This document shows, one piece after another, positions 1 through 9,779 of a DNA stretch of 64,000 nt (position 1 is the first letter of the stretch; each line of letters opens with the position of its first letter). The DNA comes from Spirochaetaceae bacterium (GTDB lineage: Bacteria; Spirochaetota; Leptospiria; Leptospirales; Leptonemataceae). The notes under the pieces were generated by a model. It searched no databases, had not been told where the DNA came from, and saw nothing but the letters and a program-made list of their open reading frames with translations. The translations under genes were made by a program, and so were the position numbers. The stretch lies in the NCBI GenBank assembly GCA_002730875.1, contig PCBI01000006.1, forward strand, positions 210,769 to 274,768, read 5' to 3'.

Positions 1-134
1 ATCCATTTGCAGCTGAGCGCCAGGATTTCCGGATACGAAGCCAGCGCCCTGCGCAAAGCCATCAGGGTTTCCTCGGAGGGGCGAAATGAGCACTCCGAAC
101 TCAGTTTACGTTTCAATGCATGAACAGGTATCAT
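1..134 (-). CDS. possible 5' end of a minus-strand gene running off the left edge
   Basis: On the minus strand an ATG at 134 opens a frame that stays open to base 1 (about 44 codons). An in-frame stop lies just upstream of the ATG. The translation looks like a real charged helix, for example SEETLMALRRALASYPEI. The family is not recognised. If real, it diverges from the serine hydrolase and argues that the hydrolase starts at 242 or 293 rather than 86. The piece is too short to be sure. Confidence 0.3.
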   Translation of the reverse strand, partial: MIPVHALKRKLSSECSFRPSEETLMALRRALASYPEILALSCKW

Positions 135-241
135 ACTATTCTATGTTTCCAATACGCATTCCGTTCAAAAGAAATTGTAGCAACGGAGGACGATCCTGGA
201 AAAAAAGTTGCCCCCAGTCATCGGCCAATCCAAAAGCAAGC

Positions 242-1483
242 ATGCGGCCTTTGTCTTTTAACCGTTTCGTTCGCTCTTTCCTGTTTCCACTGATGAGAAC
301 CGTTACGCTGAGCCTCGCATTCATGGCGCTTACGCAATGCAAGCCAGGCGCAACCCAGGAGCCCGTGGCCCTGGAAATTGAGCTTTCTGAAATGCCTGTA
401 TTTCAAAGGGATTACTGGCCCACCGATGGCTGGCGGAAAAAGGAACTCCCGGGAGCGGATCGATGGAAAGACCTGGAAGATTACGCCTTTAGCCGTCAGG
501 GGACCGAAGAGGAACGAGCCGGCATCCGGACAGACAGCGTGGTGATTATCAAGGACGGTTACCTGGTATATGAAAGATACGCGGCCGGCTATACCGAGAA
601 AATGCCTCACCTCACCTGGTCGGTGAGCAAGAGCGTTTTGCAGGCCCTGGTTGGTCGAGCCGTTCAGCAGGGCTTGATGGAACTGGATGATCCCATTGAA
701 AAATACATTCCGGAAGGCAAAAAAGAAAAGACCATCACGATTCGACATCTGCTGCATATGAGTTCAGGCCTGGATGCAAACGAAGGCTACGAAAGCGGCC
801 CGCTGACCTCCACGGTCATTGCGATGCTCTATACCCGGGGCCGTGACGATATGGCCCGTTTCTGTGCCAGTTTACCGACCCGGGCCGAGCCCGGCGCGAT
901 GGTGTACTATTCCAGCTGCGATACAAACATCGTCTCCGGGGCCCTGAAGGAAGCGTTAATCGCCAGGAATGGAAAGGAAGCCGGAGAAGAAGCCTATGCC
1001 AGATATCCCTGGACCGAGTTATTTGAGCCGCTGGGTATGGATACGGCGGTTTGGGAAAGAGACGCCTCGGGAACGTTTGTGGGCTCCTCGTATCTGTATG
1101 CAAGCCCGCGGGATATGGCCAGGTTCGCCTTTTTATTCTTGAACGATGGAGTCTGGGAAGGCAAGCGGCTGCTTCCCGAAAACTGGCTGGAATTCACGCG
1201 AAAGGTAGCTCCGGCCTACAGCACGACTTCACCGTATCCGGGCTGGGATGCCGGATACACATCCCACTGGTATTCGAATTCCGGGGTGCCAGGCCGCGAT
1301 CTGAAACCGGCATGGCCCTCCGCGCCCGAAGATACCTTTGCCGCCTCCGGCCACTGGGGGCAGATGATCTTCGTAATCCCGAGTCTGGATCTTATCATCG
1401 TAAGGATGGGCGACGATCGAGATTACAGCTTTGACAAAGACGTTTTTCTAAAGAAAGTCCTGGAGGCTCTGGAGCTAAGATGA
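242..1483 (+). CDS. exported serine hydrolase of the beta-lactamase/NylB-like superfamily (lipoprotein)
   Basis: This is a penicillin-recognising-enzyme fold hydrolase. SVSK, inside TWSVSKSV, is the SxxK catalytic motif. YYSSCDTN fits the YxN-region of NylB-like (6-aminohexanoate-dimer hydrolase-like) members, and GHWGQ sits where the third active-site box is expected. The substrate is unknown. An N-terminal hydrophobic stretch ending LAFMALTQC is a spirochaete-type lipobox, so the enzyme is probably a lipoprotein. The frame is open from ATG 86, which has a good GGAGGGG upstream, but 52 hydrophilic residues would then precede the signal. ATG 242 or 293 gives a normal signal peptide; 242 was chosen. 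Its stop overlaps the next start (ATGA), so the two genes are probably translationally coupled. Confidence 0.8.
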   Translation: MRPLSFNRFVRSFLFPLMRTVTLSLAFMALTQCKPGATQEPVALEIELSEMPVFQRDYWPTDGWRKKELPGADRWKDLEDYAFSRQGTEEERAGIRTDSVVIIKDGYLVYERYAAGYTEKMPHLTWSVSKSVLQALVGRAVQQGLMELDDPIEKYIPEGKKEKTITIRHLLHMSSGLDANEGYESGPLTSTVIAMLYTRGRDDMARFCASLPTRAEPGAMVYYSSCDTNIVSGALKEALIARNGKEAGEEAYARYPWTELFEPLGMDTAVWERDASGTFVGSSYLYASPRDMARFAFLFLNDGVWEGKRLLPENWLEFTRKVAPAYSTTSPYPGWDAGYTSHWYSNSGVPGRDLKPAWPSAPEDTFAASGHWGQMIFVIPSLDLIIVRMGDDRDYSFDKDVFLKKVLEALELR

Positions 1484-1803
1484 AACGATTCCTTCGCATT
1501 TCCCTGGTAATACTAATTGTTCTGCTGATATCGGCCGGCGCCTGGTCGCTGGCCAACTGGCATCATCTGAGGTCTTTTCCGCATATCATTTCCAGCTTCT
1601 ACTCCAAGGAGTTCTGTAGCTGCTACTTTGTCGTGGAACGATCGGAGCCTTTCTGCCACAACTATGCCCGGCAGTATGTACCCATAAGCGATTTCAAGCT
1701 AAACAAAGAGGAAAAGTCCGTTACAGTCACCGGTCTGGGTATCACGACTACCAGCGTCTTCGTGGATGCAAGATACGGCTGCCGTATCCAGGGGGCGCTT
1801 TAG
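1480..1803 (+). CDS. small membrane-anchored protein coupled to the serine hydrolase
   Basis: A 107-residue protein with an N-terminal hydrophobic segment (about residues 5-26) that would anchor it with the rest outside the cytoplasm. The exported part has four cysteines (FCSCYF, PFCHN, YGCRI), consistent with disulfides. The start overlaps the serine hydrolase stop by four bases, so the two are very likely co-translated and may act together. The family is not recognised. The 3' end faces dusA, with about 50 bp between the convergent stops. Confidence 0.7.
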   Translation: MKRFLRISLVILIVLLISAGAWSLANWHHLRSFPHIISSFYSKEFCSCYFVVERSEPFCHNYARQYVPISDFKLNKEEKSVTVTGLGITTTSVFVDARYGCRIQGAL

Positions 1804-1852
1804 AATTCGCCTCGGTTGCCCGGGGCTAGCGGAACCGGAGCATTGCTTCCGA

Positions 1853-3079
1853 CTAAACCGCGCTAGGCCTTCGCATAGCCTCGGCCGATTCACCCGCTGC
1901 AATCTGCAGAGTTTCGGCGAAGAACTGGCGAAGAAAACCGTCCAGATCATCCATGTCATTGAGCTGCTTTACTTGATTGCCGCTGAGCGTCTGGCGAAAT
2001 CGCTTCGCCCCCGGCAGTCCATGAAATAATCCAAGCAAATGCCTGGTGATGCGTGCCGCCGGCACTCCTTCTTCGCGCATGGAGACTATGTAATCGCCCA
2101 TTCGCTGGAGCGGGCCAGACAATCGCTCCAATTCTCGCACAGCGCGCATGTCTCCTGTTGCCTGCCGCCAATCCTCGGTATTCTGACCGCCGAACGATGG
2201 ACCAGGAGTCCAATCCACGCCGCTGTGCTTTTCGGGGCTGCTCTGCCCGAGCGAATGCATTCCGGCGTCCACTTCATTCATTATATCATCCACATAGAGA
2301 AGGATTCGCGGCGTTTCGTAGGCGGCCCGACCCACCATTACACCGTCCAGAGGACCATTCAGGTGCTTCTGGATAGCGGCGATTTCGCGCAAGCCTCCAT
2401 TCAGTTCTACAGGAAGCTCGGGAAACTCATCCTTTAGACGGTACACATCCTCATAGCGCAATGGCGGCACGGTCCGATTCTCCGCCGGATTCAATCCGCC
2501 AAGAACGGCAATCCGTGCATGTACAATCAGTCGGTCGCAACCCGCTTCTACCATCGTCGCCGTAAAACGGCGCAGATGCTCATAGTCCGAAAGAGGATTC
2601 ATACCTCTGGCCTCGATTCCGATTCGGGACTTAACGGTTACCGGAATCGATACAGCCTTCTTCATGGTTTCCACCAGGCGCGCTACATGGCCGGGATCGG
2701 CCATCAAACAGGCGCCAAAGGAACCGGAGGCCACTTTTTCGCTGGGACATCCGCAGTTCAGGTTGATCTCGCTGTACCCCCATCGCTCAGCCCAACGGGC
2801 CGCTTCGGCCAGATATTCCGGTTCGTTTCCTCCCAGCTGCAATACCACCGGAGATTCCTCTGGATGAAAATCCAGGAAGCGGGACCGGTCTCCGTGGACA
2901 ATGGCCCGAGCATGAATCATTTCTGTGTACAGGACGGCCCTTTTGCTCAGCTGACGGGCCAGGAAACGGTAGTGCCGATCGGTCCAATCCATCATAGGAG
3001 CGACGCTGAACCGCTTTTCTGCCCTCGGCGGCTTTTCAAGCGGTTTGTTTTCGATGGGACTTTTCACGGATGGGTCCAT
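1853..3079 (-). CDS. dusA: tRNA-dihydrouridine synthase, DusA type
   Basis: Flavoenzyme that reduces uridines in the tRNA D-loop. An FMN TIM-barrel start is visible (SVAPMMDWTDRHYR), then LQLGGNEP, the catalytic-cysteine segment NLNCGCPSEKV, TVKSRIGI and LIVHAR. Together these are characteristic of the DusA (U20/U20a) group rather than DusB or DusC. At 408 residues it is longer than typical DusA. The extra length is a polar insertion (roughly residues 270-310) before the C-terminal helical tRNA-binding domain, plus a polar tail. The first ATG was taken as the start; a later start would still keep the whole barrel. Confidence 0.9.
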   Translation of the reverse strand: MDPSVKSPIENKPLEKPPRAEKRFSVAPMMDWTDRHYRFLARQLSKRAVLYTEMIHARAIVHGDRSRFLDFHPEESPVVLQLGGNEPEYLAEAARWAERWGYSEINLNCGCPSEKVASGSFGACLMADPGHVARLVETMKKAVSIPVTVKSRIGIEARGMNPLSDYEHLRRFTATMVEAGCDRLIVHARIAVLGGLNPAENRTVPPLRYEDVYRLKDEFPELPVELNGGLREIAAIQKHLNGPLDGVMVGRAAYETPRILLYVDDIMNEVDAGMHSLGQSSPEKHSGVDWTPGPSFGGQNTEDWRQATGDMRAVRELERLSGPLQRMGDYIVSMREEGVPAARITRHLLGLFHGLPGAKRFRQTLSGNQVKQLNDMDDLDGFLRQFFAETLQIAAGESAEAMRRPSAV

Positions 3080-3124
3080 GGGGATACTGATCTGCTATGC
3101 GCCCAGGTCAGCGCGGGCTGGCTC

Positions 3125-3682
3125 TCAATTCAGGTTGGAACCAACGAGACCGGGAAACCGCGGCTTCGGTAGCCCGGCAACGCTCAGGGCGCCTGCAACA
3201 GAACCAGTGATTCTCCAGAAAACCAAAGCAACCCGTACGGGCCACGCAGTTTTTTCGTTTAATCTGGCCACAGGACCGAGATCACAAAGGCGAGCAGAAA
3301 CATCAAAACGATGACCGGTATCTTCCAGCGAAGATCGCTTTTCTTCGCCGCCCCACAATGACAGCAGGCCGGCTCCGGTAGATGTTTTCACCGGTAGCGA
3401 CTGCAGTTCCGAAAGCGAATACTCGGTAATGCTCTGCACATCTGGATTGGCGATGCTCTTTATCTCCAGGATTATCAGCCTGCTCCCGGTAAGTCCTATG
3501 AGATAGTTCTTCGTAAGCATGAATGTAGCTATGATGCCGGGAAGTATAGCCAGCGCAGTAAGTAGAATGATGATCATGATATTCGGTTGTTTTACGCCGT
3601 AGGCGAAATGTTTAAGCTCCTCACCGGGATTCAGGTGGGGCGCAAACACCTCCTGTGCTTTGTTTTCATCTAACTTTGCCAT
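3125..3682 (-). CDS. PH-like membrane protein, apparently frameshifted
   Basis: The N-terminal two thirds looks like a bacterial PH-like protein: HLNPGEELKHFAYGVKQP, two hydrophobic segments (about residues 34-60), then YLIGLTGSRLIILEI. After about residue 100 the annotated frame turns into an odd polar tail ending at 3125. In the next frame the same DNA encodes PACCHCGAAKKSD followed by a hydrophobic helix (IPVIVLMFLLAFVISVLW) and stops at 3259-3261. That looks like the genuine C-terminus: a Cys cluster plus a membrane segment. The switch must lie between about 3350 and 3390; a TTTT run at 3385-3388 is one candidate. It could be a sequencing or assembly error, a recent mutation or recoding. 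Start at ATG 3682. Confidence 0.55.
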   Translation of the reverse strand: MAKLDENKAQEVFAPHLNPGEELKHFAYGVKQPNIMIIILLTALAILPGIIATFMLTKNYLIGLTGSRLIILEIKSIANPDVQSITEYSLSELQSLPVKTSTGAGLLSLWGGEEKRSSLEDTGHRFDVSARLCDLGPVARLNEKTAWPVRVALVFWRITGSVAGALSVAGLPKPRFPGLVGSNLN

Positions 3683-3855
3683 TTCTTCCTCCCAGGCCGT
3701 TTTGCCGTGACCAGATTGGCATAAAAAGAAAAGAAATTCAAGTAGTTACTTCCAGACCACATGACGTTTCTTGAGCCACGGCAATCAACATCCGGGCAGA
3801 AGAAAGACAAACTCGGATCCAGGTATTCTAAACGCCCTTTTTAGACGGGCTCGCA

Positions 3856-5517
3856 TTAGTTGTACCTCTTAAACTCAGACCAGATTTCTGAAAGGGGGCG
3901 AATCGGATCGTATCCTATCATCACTTCCGTTTTGCGACGAAAGTCCATACACTCAGTACAATGAATTGTGGACCGATGCTCCAGCCGACCGAAATGTCTG
4001 CGAACAAACTCTTCATCAAATCCCAAAAAGATGACAACCTTCGTCGGGCCGGACCGGGCCATGGGAGGGCCCCAGAGGTAAAAGCTATTGTGACCCGAAC
4101 CCGCTTCCGGTAGCATTCCGGCCCGGTACAGTCTGTCCATGGGCCCCGCCAGGAAGTAATTGCGGCCGATGATAACTGTATCATCTTTCAGTGAAGCGGG
4201 CACAGATTCGTAGGCTGCCAGCGCCGCATCCTCAATCTCGGGCCATCCGAACATGCCTGCGAAGTGCTGCGGCATGGTGCCGCGACCGTATTTTTCGAAT
4301 TTGGGAGGAGCTACCCCGAGCGTCGACTCGTAGGTCTGATAATTGGCAGGCGCAAGCAGCGGCATACTCATAGGCGAAAGAGCAAGGCCAAATCCTAGAA
4401 TCACAAGACAGTAAACGAAGGCCGATTTTTTCCATCGCTCTGCATAGACGGCGCCGGCCGCGAACAATACAGGAAAGGCGCCGGCCAGATAGTAGCTCTT
4501 CCCCTGACCCATAAAAACGATGAGAAATGCAGCGATGAGCGCTACCGAAACCCAGCGGTAAGGTAGTAGTCCGGAGGGCACTGAAGCAGCAATCTTTGCA
4601 AACCCGGGTCCTGGTGAAGAAACCGCGAACCGTGAGCAACCAGGGTTCCGTGCACCGGCGAACCTTGCTGCCTCGCCGGTTTCTGAGAGTCGCTCCCGGC
4701 CTGAAAAGACAGCCATGTAGATACCAGAGACCAGCAGGGCAAGAAACCCGGACAACCAGAGCGGCGCCGCAATGGGATTCATCTCGAGAATCAGTCCGGT
4801 GATGAAGGCAAAGGGATCGAAATAGTTTTTGTTCTGCGATGCGTTACGAATAAACTCAAGCGTAGGCCATCCATTGTCCATCTGCCAGAAAAGATTGGGA
4901 GAAAAGATGGCCAGCGCAACAGCGGCGCAGATGTAAGGTTGTGGTCGGCGAAGCCAGCGTGGATTTGTAACAACCATACCGGCAAAGAAACCGGCGCCCA
5001 GAAAAAGAACTCCGTGCTTGTTAAGAAGTCCAAGACCCAGTACCACTCCGTTGAGGATCCAGAACCTGTAGCTTTGCCGGGCACTACTCAAAGACCGGTT
5101 GAAAAGATAAATAGCTAGAGTCCAGAAGAGCACATCCAGACTATTCATGGAGTGGAACTTGGCCAGCCCCATCAAGACCGGCGCAAGGGCAATGGACGTA
5201 CACGTAAGCAGACCTGCAACGGGGCCACCTTTCATGTCGCGAACCAACGCCCAGCCGACTCCAATGGTAAGAATGCCCGCCATGACCGATAGGCCGCGAA
5301 TGGCAATCAACGAATCGCCAAAGGCGCTGACTACAAGATAGAGTAACCATACCGAAAGGGGCGGATGATCCACGTAGCCCGCATCAAGACGGGCGGCGCA
5401 GCTTAGATAGTAGAACTCGTCGCCGAAATATCCATATTCCTCTATGGACAGTGAATGGAGGAGAAGTCTGATCAGCGCTGCAGTAAGGAATGGCCAATAG
5501 ACAGTGATGGTTTTCAT
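3856..5517 (-). CDS. GT39/ArnT-like integral membrane glycosyltransferase
   Basis: A polytopic protein of about 553 residues with many hydrophobic helices in the N-terminal two thirds. The first extracytoplasmic loop carries GDEFYY and YVDHPPL, matching the Asp/Glu loop of the GT39/PMT/ArnT superfamily. These enzymes use polyprenyl-phosphate sugars to glycosylate proteins or lipids outside the membrane. The C-terminal part is soluble and probably outside. Acceptor and donor cannot be told from sequence. The start at MKTITVYW (5517) is preferred over the ATG seven codons upstream because it begins right before the first helix. It stands alone, with no sugar-synthesis genes nearby. Confidence 0.8.
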   Translation of the reverse strand: MKTITVYWPFLTAALIRLLLHSLSIEEYGYFGDEFYYLSCAARLDAGYVDHPPLSVWLLYLVVSAFGDSLIAIRGLSVMAGILTIGVGWALVRDMKGGPVAGLLTCTSIALAPVLMGLAKFHSMNSLDVLFWTLAIYLFNRSLSSARQSYRFWILNGVVLGLGLLNKHGVLFLGAGFFAGMVVTNPRWLRRPQPYICAAVALAIFSPNLFWQMDNGWPTLEFIRNASQNKNYFDPFAFITGLILEMNPIAAPLWLSGFLALLVSGIYMAVFSGRERLSETGEAARFAGARNPGCSRFAVSSPGPGFAKIAASVPSGLLPYRWVSVALIAAFLIVFMGQGKSYYLAGAFPVLFAAGAVYAERWKKSAFVYCLVILGFGLALSPMSMPLLAPANYQTYESTLGVAPPKFEKYGRGTMPQHFAGMFGWPEIEDAALAAYESVPASLKDDTVIIGRNYFLAGPMDRLYRAGMLPEAGSGHNSFYLWGPPMARSGPTKVVIFLGFDEEFVRRHFGRLEHRSTIHCTECMDFRRKTEVMIGYDPIRPLSEIWSEFKRYN

Positions 5518-5724
5518 GCGCCCATTATAGGGCAGCATTTCATCTAAATCCTACGGATTCCAGAATTCAGCTAATGGATATTAAAAAGGACCGATGGATT
5601 TCGAAATCTATCAGAGGCGAGGCTTCGCTTCTGGGGGGGCTGGCTACTCTGGGAAATGATTCACGAAGATACGAAAACAGTCAGTCCCTATTGAAAGGCC
5701 CCGAGTATCCGGAGCGCCTTTCGC

Positions 5725-6786
5725 CTATTCGGATTTGTGCGGGTCCAATCCGGATTTTCTATAAACGGACGGAGTCTGTCCCACTAATTGCTTGAAAGCC
5801 AGATTGAACGGCGCCAGGGTTTGATAACCAAGATCGTAGGCAATGCGAAGAATGGGCTGTTCCGAGAGGGCGGGATCGAGCAGCATTTCTCTGGCATCAT
5901 TAATCCGATGAGTATTCAGGAACTGATTAAAGTTCGAAAAGCCCAATTCCCCGTTTATCAGTCTTCGCAGTTTGTATTCCTGACAGTTGAGGCTTCGCGC
6001 CAGCTGACCAATGGTCAATCCTTCAGAATGATGGATTTTCTCCCCGATGGCCTGGCTCAGCGCACCAAGCAGATCTTTATCGGATCCCCGCCCGGGATTA
6101 TCCACGGATCGCAAGTCCCGAGCGCCGGATGCGGGCATCAGATCCGGCCGGACTTGAAGCAACCAGAAGGGGGCAAAGAAGGCAATCAGCGAAATGACAA
6201 GGATCTTGAGAGCATCCAGAAATTCAGGTACCGGATCCGGGCGGTACAGGATTTCCACTGTGGCAACAGCAAAGACTATGGAGCCCAGAAATCCCAGAAG
6301 CAGCGGCCGCAGTCGATACCTCCACGGGATCAGATCCTCGGATTGACGCTTTGCAATATGAACGGCAGCTGGAATCAAAAAAAGCAGCAATGGCGCCTGC
6401 GGCAGGATCGAAACAGTGAACTCAAGAGGAACATTTCCGCGAACCAATGCCAGCAATGCCTCCCGAAACAGCACAATCAATAATGCCAGAGAAGCCGCAG
6501 TCACCGGCAATATCAGATGGCGCGGACCTGGTTCGAAGGAATCGTCAAATAGCGTTCGGCAAAGAAGATAAAAGAGCGGCAAAGGTAAGAGAGCCAGCCA
6601 CTCCATCGCATACTCCAACGGAGCATACAGATCGATGGCGCTTCCTACGATCAGATGCCCGGCAACCGAGAGCAGGAAGGCGGCCAGAATCCGGCTTAAA
6701 GCTCGTCCATGCAGCCAGACCTGTACCGAGAGGTTAAGCAGCAGCACTACAGAAATGGCGCGAAGTATTTCTACAAATGGCAGCAT
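5725..6786 (-). CDS. membrane-anchored AraC-family transcriptional regulator
   Basis: The N-terminal ~215 residues form about seven hydrophobic helices (for example ISVVLLLNLSVQVWL, LALLPLPLFYLLC, ILVISLIAFFAPFWLL). A short linker follows, then an AraC/XylS double helix-turn-helix (about residues 240-345). The second HTH is recognisable in ILRIAYDLGYQTLAPFNLAFKQLVGQTPSVYRK. This layout is known for membrane-tethered AraC regulators in Leptospira and Bacteroidetes that are thought to sense a signal in the membrane. The target genes are unknown. The 252 bp between it and ilvD upstream show no further gene. Confidence 0.85.
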   Translation of the reverse strand: MLPFVEILRAISVVLLLNLSVQVWLHGRALSRILAAFLLSVAGHLIVGSAIDLYAPLEYAMEWLALLPLPLFYLLCRTLFDDSFEPGPRHLILPVTAASLALLIVLFREALLALVRGNVPLEFTVSILPQAPLLLFLIPAAVHIAKRQSEDLIPWRYRLRPLLLGFLGSIVFAVATVEILYRPDPVPEFLDALKILVISLIAFFAPFWLLQVRPDLMPASGARDLRSVDNPGRGSDKDLLGALSQAIGEKIHHSEGLTIGQLARSLNCQEYKLRRLINGELGFSNFNQFLNTHRINDAREMLLDPALSEQPILRIAYDLGYQTLAPFNLAFKQLVGQTPSVYRKSGLDPHKSE

Positions 6787-7038
6787 TTACGATTCTTCAG
6801 CATCTTTGATAGCGTCTCACCGGTTTCCCGCTTGTAAACGAGCTTCTATTCGCCAGCCTCGCTGTCTCGGCTTTCATGGTTCGGCCCCGGTATTTTCGCA
6901 ACGGCAATTCAGCCTCGATGGTTTGGTAGCTCTGGTTAGGGCCTGGTGCTTGAGCAAATGCAGTTCGGCCTCGCTGGTTCAATACCTCTCGTCCGGCCCC
7001 TCAGGTCCAGATTCTGTCATTCTGCCCATGCGATGGAG

Positions 7039-8889
7039 CTACTCCACCTGCTCAATGTCTCGTACCGCGCCGGTATGCGCTGAAGTTGTCAGGGCAGCAT
7101 AGGCGCGAAGGGCCGCCGATACCTGTCGCTGGCGGTCCAGGGGTTTCCAGGCCTTTTTGCCTTTCGCTTCCATGGCCTCTCTACGCCTTTGCAAATCCTC
7201 TTCGGAAACCTTGAGCTGGATGGATCGATTGGGAATGTCGATTTCGATAACGTCTCCCTCCTCCACCAGGCCTATGGCGCCGCCCGCCGCCGCTTCCGGA
7301 GAGACATGACCGATGGAAAGCCCGGATGTGCCGCCGGAGAATCGACCATCTGTAATTAACGCACAATCTTTACCCAGGCCCTTGGACTTCAGATATGTCG
7401 TAGGATAAAGCATTTCCTGCATGCCCGGTCCGCCTTTAGGACCTTCGTAGCGAATCACCACAACATCGCCGGCCACAATATGATTGTTCAGGATCTTATA
7501 CACCGCCTCTTCCTGGCTTTCCATAACACGAGCTTTTCCCGTGAATTTAAGAATGGACTCATCTACACCGGCGGTCTTCACTATGCAGCCTTCCGGGGCG
7601 ATATTTCCATACAGAACGGCCAGGCCCCCGTCTTTCGAATAAGCGTTTTCAATATTTCGAATACAGCCTTCCGAGCGATCCAGGTCCAGTTCGGGCCACT
7701 GCTTATTCTGCGAAAAGGCCACCGTTGTGGGAACGCCGCCGGGCGCTGCCCTGTACATTTTTCGCGCTTCGGACTGTTCGTCCTGGCGAATGATGTCCCA
7801 GCTATCCAGAGCCTGACCCATAGAAGCGCTGTGCACAGTGGGCACCTGGCGCTTTATCAGACCGGCCCGGTCAAGTTCGCCCAGAATCCCCATTACGCCG
7901 CCTGCCCTGTGCACGTCTTCCATGTGATACTTCTGAGTAGACGGCGCTACTTTACAAAGACAGGGAACCTTCCGCGAAATGGCATCAATGTGCGCCATGG
8001 TAAAATCTACGCCGGCTTCCCGAGCGGCAGCAAGGATATGAAGCACCGTATTTGTGGAGCCTCCCATGGCCACATCCAGACTCATGGCGTTTTCAAACGC
8101 TTCGAACGTGGCTATGTTTCGCGGAAGAACTGAGATATCATCTTTTTCATAGTACCGTTTGGCCAACTCCACCACCAGTTCTCCGGCCCTCAGGAATAGA
8201 TCCTTGCGCGCTGCATGGGTTGCCAGCAAAGAACCGTTCCCTGGAAGCGAAAGACCCAGAGCTTCGGTAAGGCAGTTCATGGAATTCGCGGTGAACATTC
8301 CCGAGCAGGAACCGCAGGTTGGACAGGCGGAACGTTCCAGAGTCGCCACTTCCTCATCGGATACGTCAGGATTGCCGGCTTCTACCATGGCATCGATCAA
8401 GTCCAGTTTTCGCTCCTGGCCCTCCCATTGCACCTTGCCGGCTTCCATTGGCCCGCCGGAAACGAAAACCGTAGGAATGTTCAATCGCATGGCCGCCATG
8501 AGCATGCCCGGAGTGATCTTATCGCAGTTCGAAATGCAAATCAAAGCGTCCGCTGTGTGAGCATTTACCATGTACTCTACAGAATCTGCGATCAGGTCCC
8601 GGCTGGGCAAAGAATACAACATGCCGGAGTGCCCCATGGCAATACCATCGTCCACAGCAATGGTATTGAACTCCTTGGCCACGCCGCCGGCGCTTTCGAT
8701 CTGACGCGCCACCATTTGTCCCAGATCCTTCAGATGCACGTGACCGGGCACGAATTGAGTAAATGAGTTCGCAATAGCCACTATGGGTTTATCAAAATCG
8801 GCATCGGTCATTCCGGTGGCGCGCCAGAGGGCCCGGGCCCCGGCCATGTTTCTACCGGCGGTGGAGGTCTTTGATCTGTACTGAGGCAT
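7039..8889 (-). CDS. ilvD: dihydroxy-acid dehydratase
   Basis: Fe-S dehydratase of valine/isoleucine (and pantothenate) synthesis that converts 2,3-dihydroxy-3-methyl acids to 2-keto acids. Full length at 616 residues. The cluster and active-site motifs are visible: [29 protein letters not shown], then [20 protein letters not shown] near the C-terminus. A ribosome site GGAAGG lies about 10 bases before the ATG at 8889. No other branched-chain genes are adjacent. Assignment is secure from motifs over the whole length. Confidence 0.97.
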   Translation of the reverse strand: MPQYRSKTSTAGRNMAGARALWRATGMTDADFDKPIVAIANSFTQFVPGHVHLKDLGQMVARQIESAGGVAKEFNTIAVDDGIAMGHSGMLYSLPSRDLIADSVEYMVNAHTADALICISNCDKITPGMLMAAMRLNIPTVFVSGGPMEAGKVQWEGQERKLDLIDAMVEAGNPDVSDEEVATLERSACPTCGSCSGMFTANSMNCLTEALGLSLPGNGSLLATHAARKDLFLRAGELVVELAKRYYEKDDISVLPRNIATFEAFENAMSLDVAMGGSTNTVLHILAAAREAGVDFTMAHIDAISRKVPCLCKVAPSTQKYHMEDVHRAGGVMGILGELDRAGLIKRQVPTVHSASMGQALDSWDIIRQDEQSEARKMYRAAPGGVPTTVAFSQNKQWPELDLDRSEGCIRNIENAYSKDGGLAVLYGNIAPEGCIVKTAGVDESILKFTGKARVMESQEEAVYKILNNHIVAGDVVVIRYEGPKGGPGMQEMLYPTTYLKSKGLGKDCALITDGRFSGGTSGLSIGHVSPEAAAGGAIGLVEEGDVIEIDIPNRSIQLKVSEEDLQRRREAMEAKGKKAWKPLDRQRQVSAALRAYAALTTSAHTGAVRDIEQVE

Positions 8890-9321
8890 AGAAATCCAGT
8901 CCTTCCGCGTTGTTTTGCGGTCGACTAAAAAAGAAAAAGAGTGATCGGATAGGATAGTATTTCGAATTCTGCGCCAGGGTAGACCGATGTTCGAGTGCCG
9001 GACCGGGAACGCAGGGGCGTTGGGATACCGGCCCGAGCCAAAGGAATCAGAAATCGGGTGGCAGCGCCCGGAAAGTACCAGGGCAGCTGGATGGTTACCG
9101 GTGGGCTATTGCATCTCAATTCCCGGCAATCGCACATCGCATCATGCTGCCTAATGAATCATCAGAACGGAGGTTCATCAAGACAAAGAATGCGATCGCT
9201 ATTGCCATTACGTCCTGATCCTCATCTTCTGGGAGTTGTAACCAGAGTTTTCTTGTGCACTGATGAGTTCTTTGTGGAGCAGCCATCCCCCGTAAACATC
9301 GGGTTGATGGCTGCGGATTCC
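8890..9321. other. 432-bp intergenic region between ilvD and the VOC gene
   Basis: No convincing gene was seen on either strand. The ilvD side should hold its promoter and leader; an A-rich stretch lies about 40 bases upstream of the start. I saw no T-box or leader peptide with branched-chain codons. The VOC side holds the hairpin at 9279-9314. Short ORFs crossing this region have atypical Arg/Pro-rich content and are probably chance. Confidence 0.5.
9279..9314 (-). terminator. hairpin downstream of the VOC gene
   Basis: GCAGCCATC (9279-9287) pairs perfectly with GATGGCTGC (9306-9314) around an 18-base loop, just past the stop of the minus-strand VOC gene. There is no clear U-tract after it, so it may act as an RNA 3' end stabiliser or a weak terminator. 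Confidence 0.4.
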
Positions 9322-9711
9322 TTACTTCAACGAGTTAATCCCAAAATGGTTTCCTTCTGTATCCTGGCAAAGCGTTACCCAGCCGAAATCCCCTATGGAG
9401 AATTTTGGCCGAATCACCTGGCCTCCGGCCGCCACTACACGCGCTTCTTCCAGGGAACAGTCTTCCGATTGGAAGTACACCAGCGTGCCCCCGGCGCCGG
9501 GCTGAACTCCATCCATCTTCACCAGAGCGCCCAGGGCGCCATAGCGCTGCATAGAATTCTCATCGGCCGGAAAAGCCATCATTTGCGAAGACCCGGTGGG
9601 ATCTTCCAGTCTTTGCATTTTGTTACCCAGTACTGATTCGTAGAACTCCACCGCCCGGTCCATATCCTGGACATAGATGTCAAACCATCCTATTGTATTT
9701 CTCTCTGGCAT
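9322..9711 (-). CDS. VOC-superfamily (glyoxalase/bleomycin-resistance-like) protein
   Basis: About 129 residues with the single-domain VOC pattern: GWFDIYVQDMDRAVEFYESVLG at the N-terminus, and in the second half LVYFQSEDCSLEEARVVAAGG, VTLCQDTEGNHFGI. Members bind a metal and act in diverse lyase, isomerase, dioxygenase or resistance reactions; the specific reaction cannot be read here. Start at MPERNT (9711) rather than 9732 because an AGGAG-like element precedes it and the fold begins soon after. It lies 69 bp downstream of an AraC-type regulator on the same strand, which may control it. Confidence 0.8.
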   Translation of the reverse strand: MPERNTIGWFDIYVQDMDRAVEFYESVLGNKMQRLEDPTGSSQMMAFPADENSMQRYGALGALVKMDGVQPGAGGTLVYFQSEDCSLEEARVVAAGGQVIRPKFSIGDFGWVTLCQDTEGNHFGINSLK

Positions 9712-9779
9712 ATTCTTTCTCCTGATTATCAAGTGATGCCTGAATGATAGCAGAATCGCCGGGCCTCGTATTGTAGATG

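Noticed and set aside
86..241. Serine hydrolase start at ATG 86
   Set aside because: There is a good ribosome-site match, but it adds 52 unusual residues before the signal peptide and overlaps a possible divergent gene. It remains possible.
2039..3172. Plus-strand ORFs within dusA and many similar frames antisense to genes
   Set aside because: They mirror coding DNA on the other strand and have no independent motifs.
9000..9636. Plus-strand 213-residue frame across the ilvD-VOC gap
   Set aside because: About half lies antisense to the VOC gene and the rest is Arg/Pro-rich intergenic sequence.
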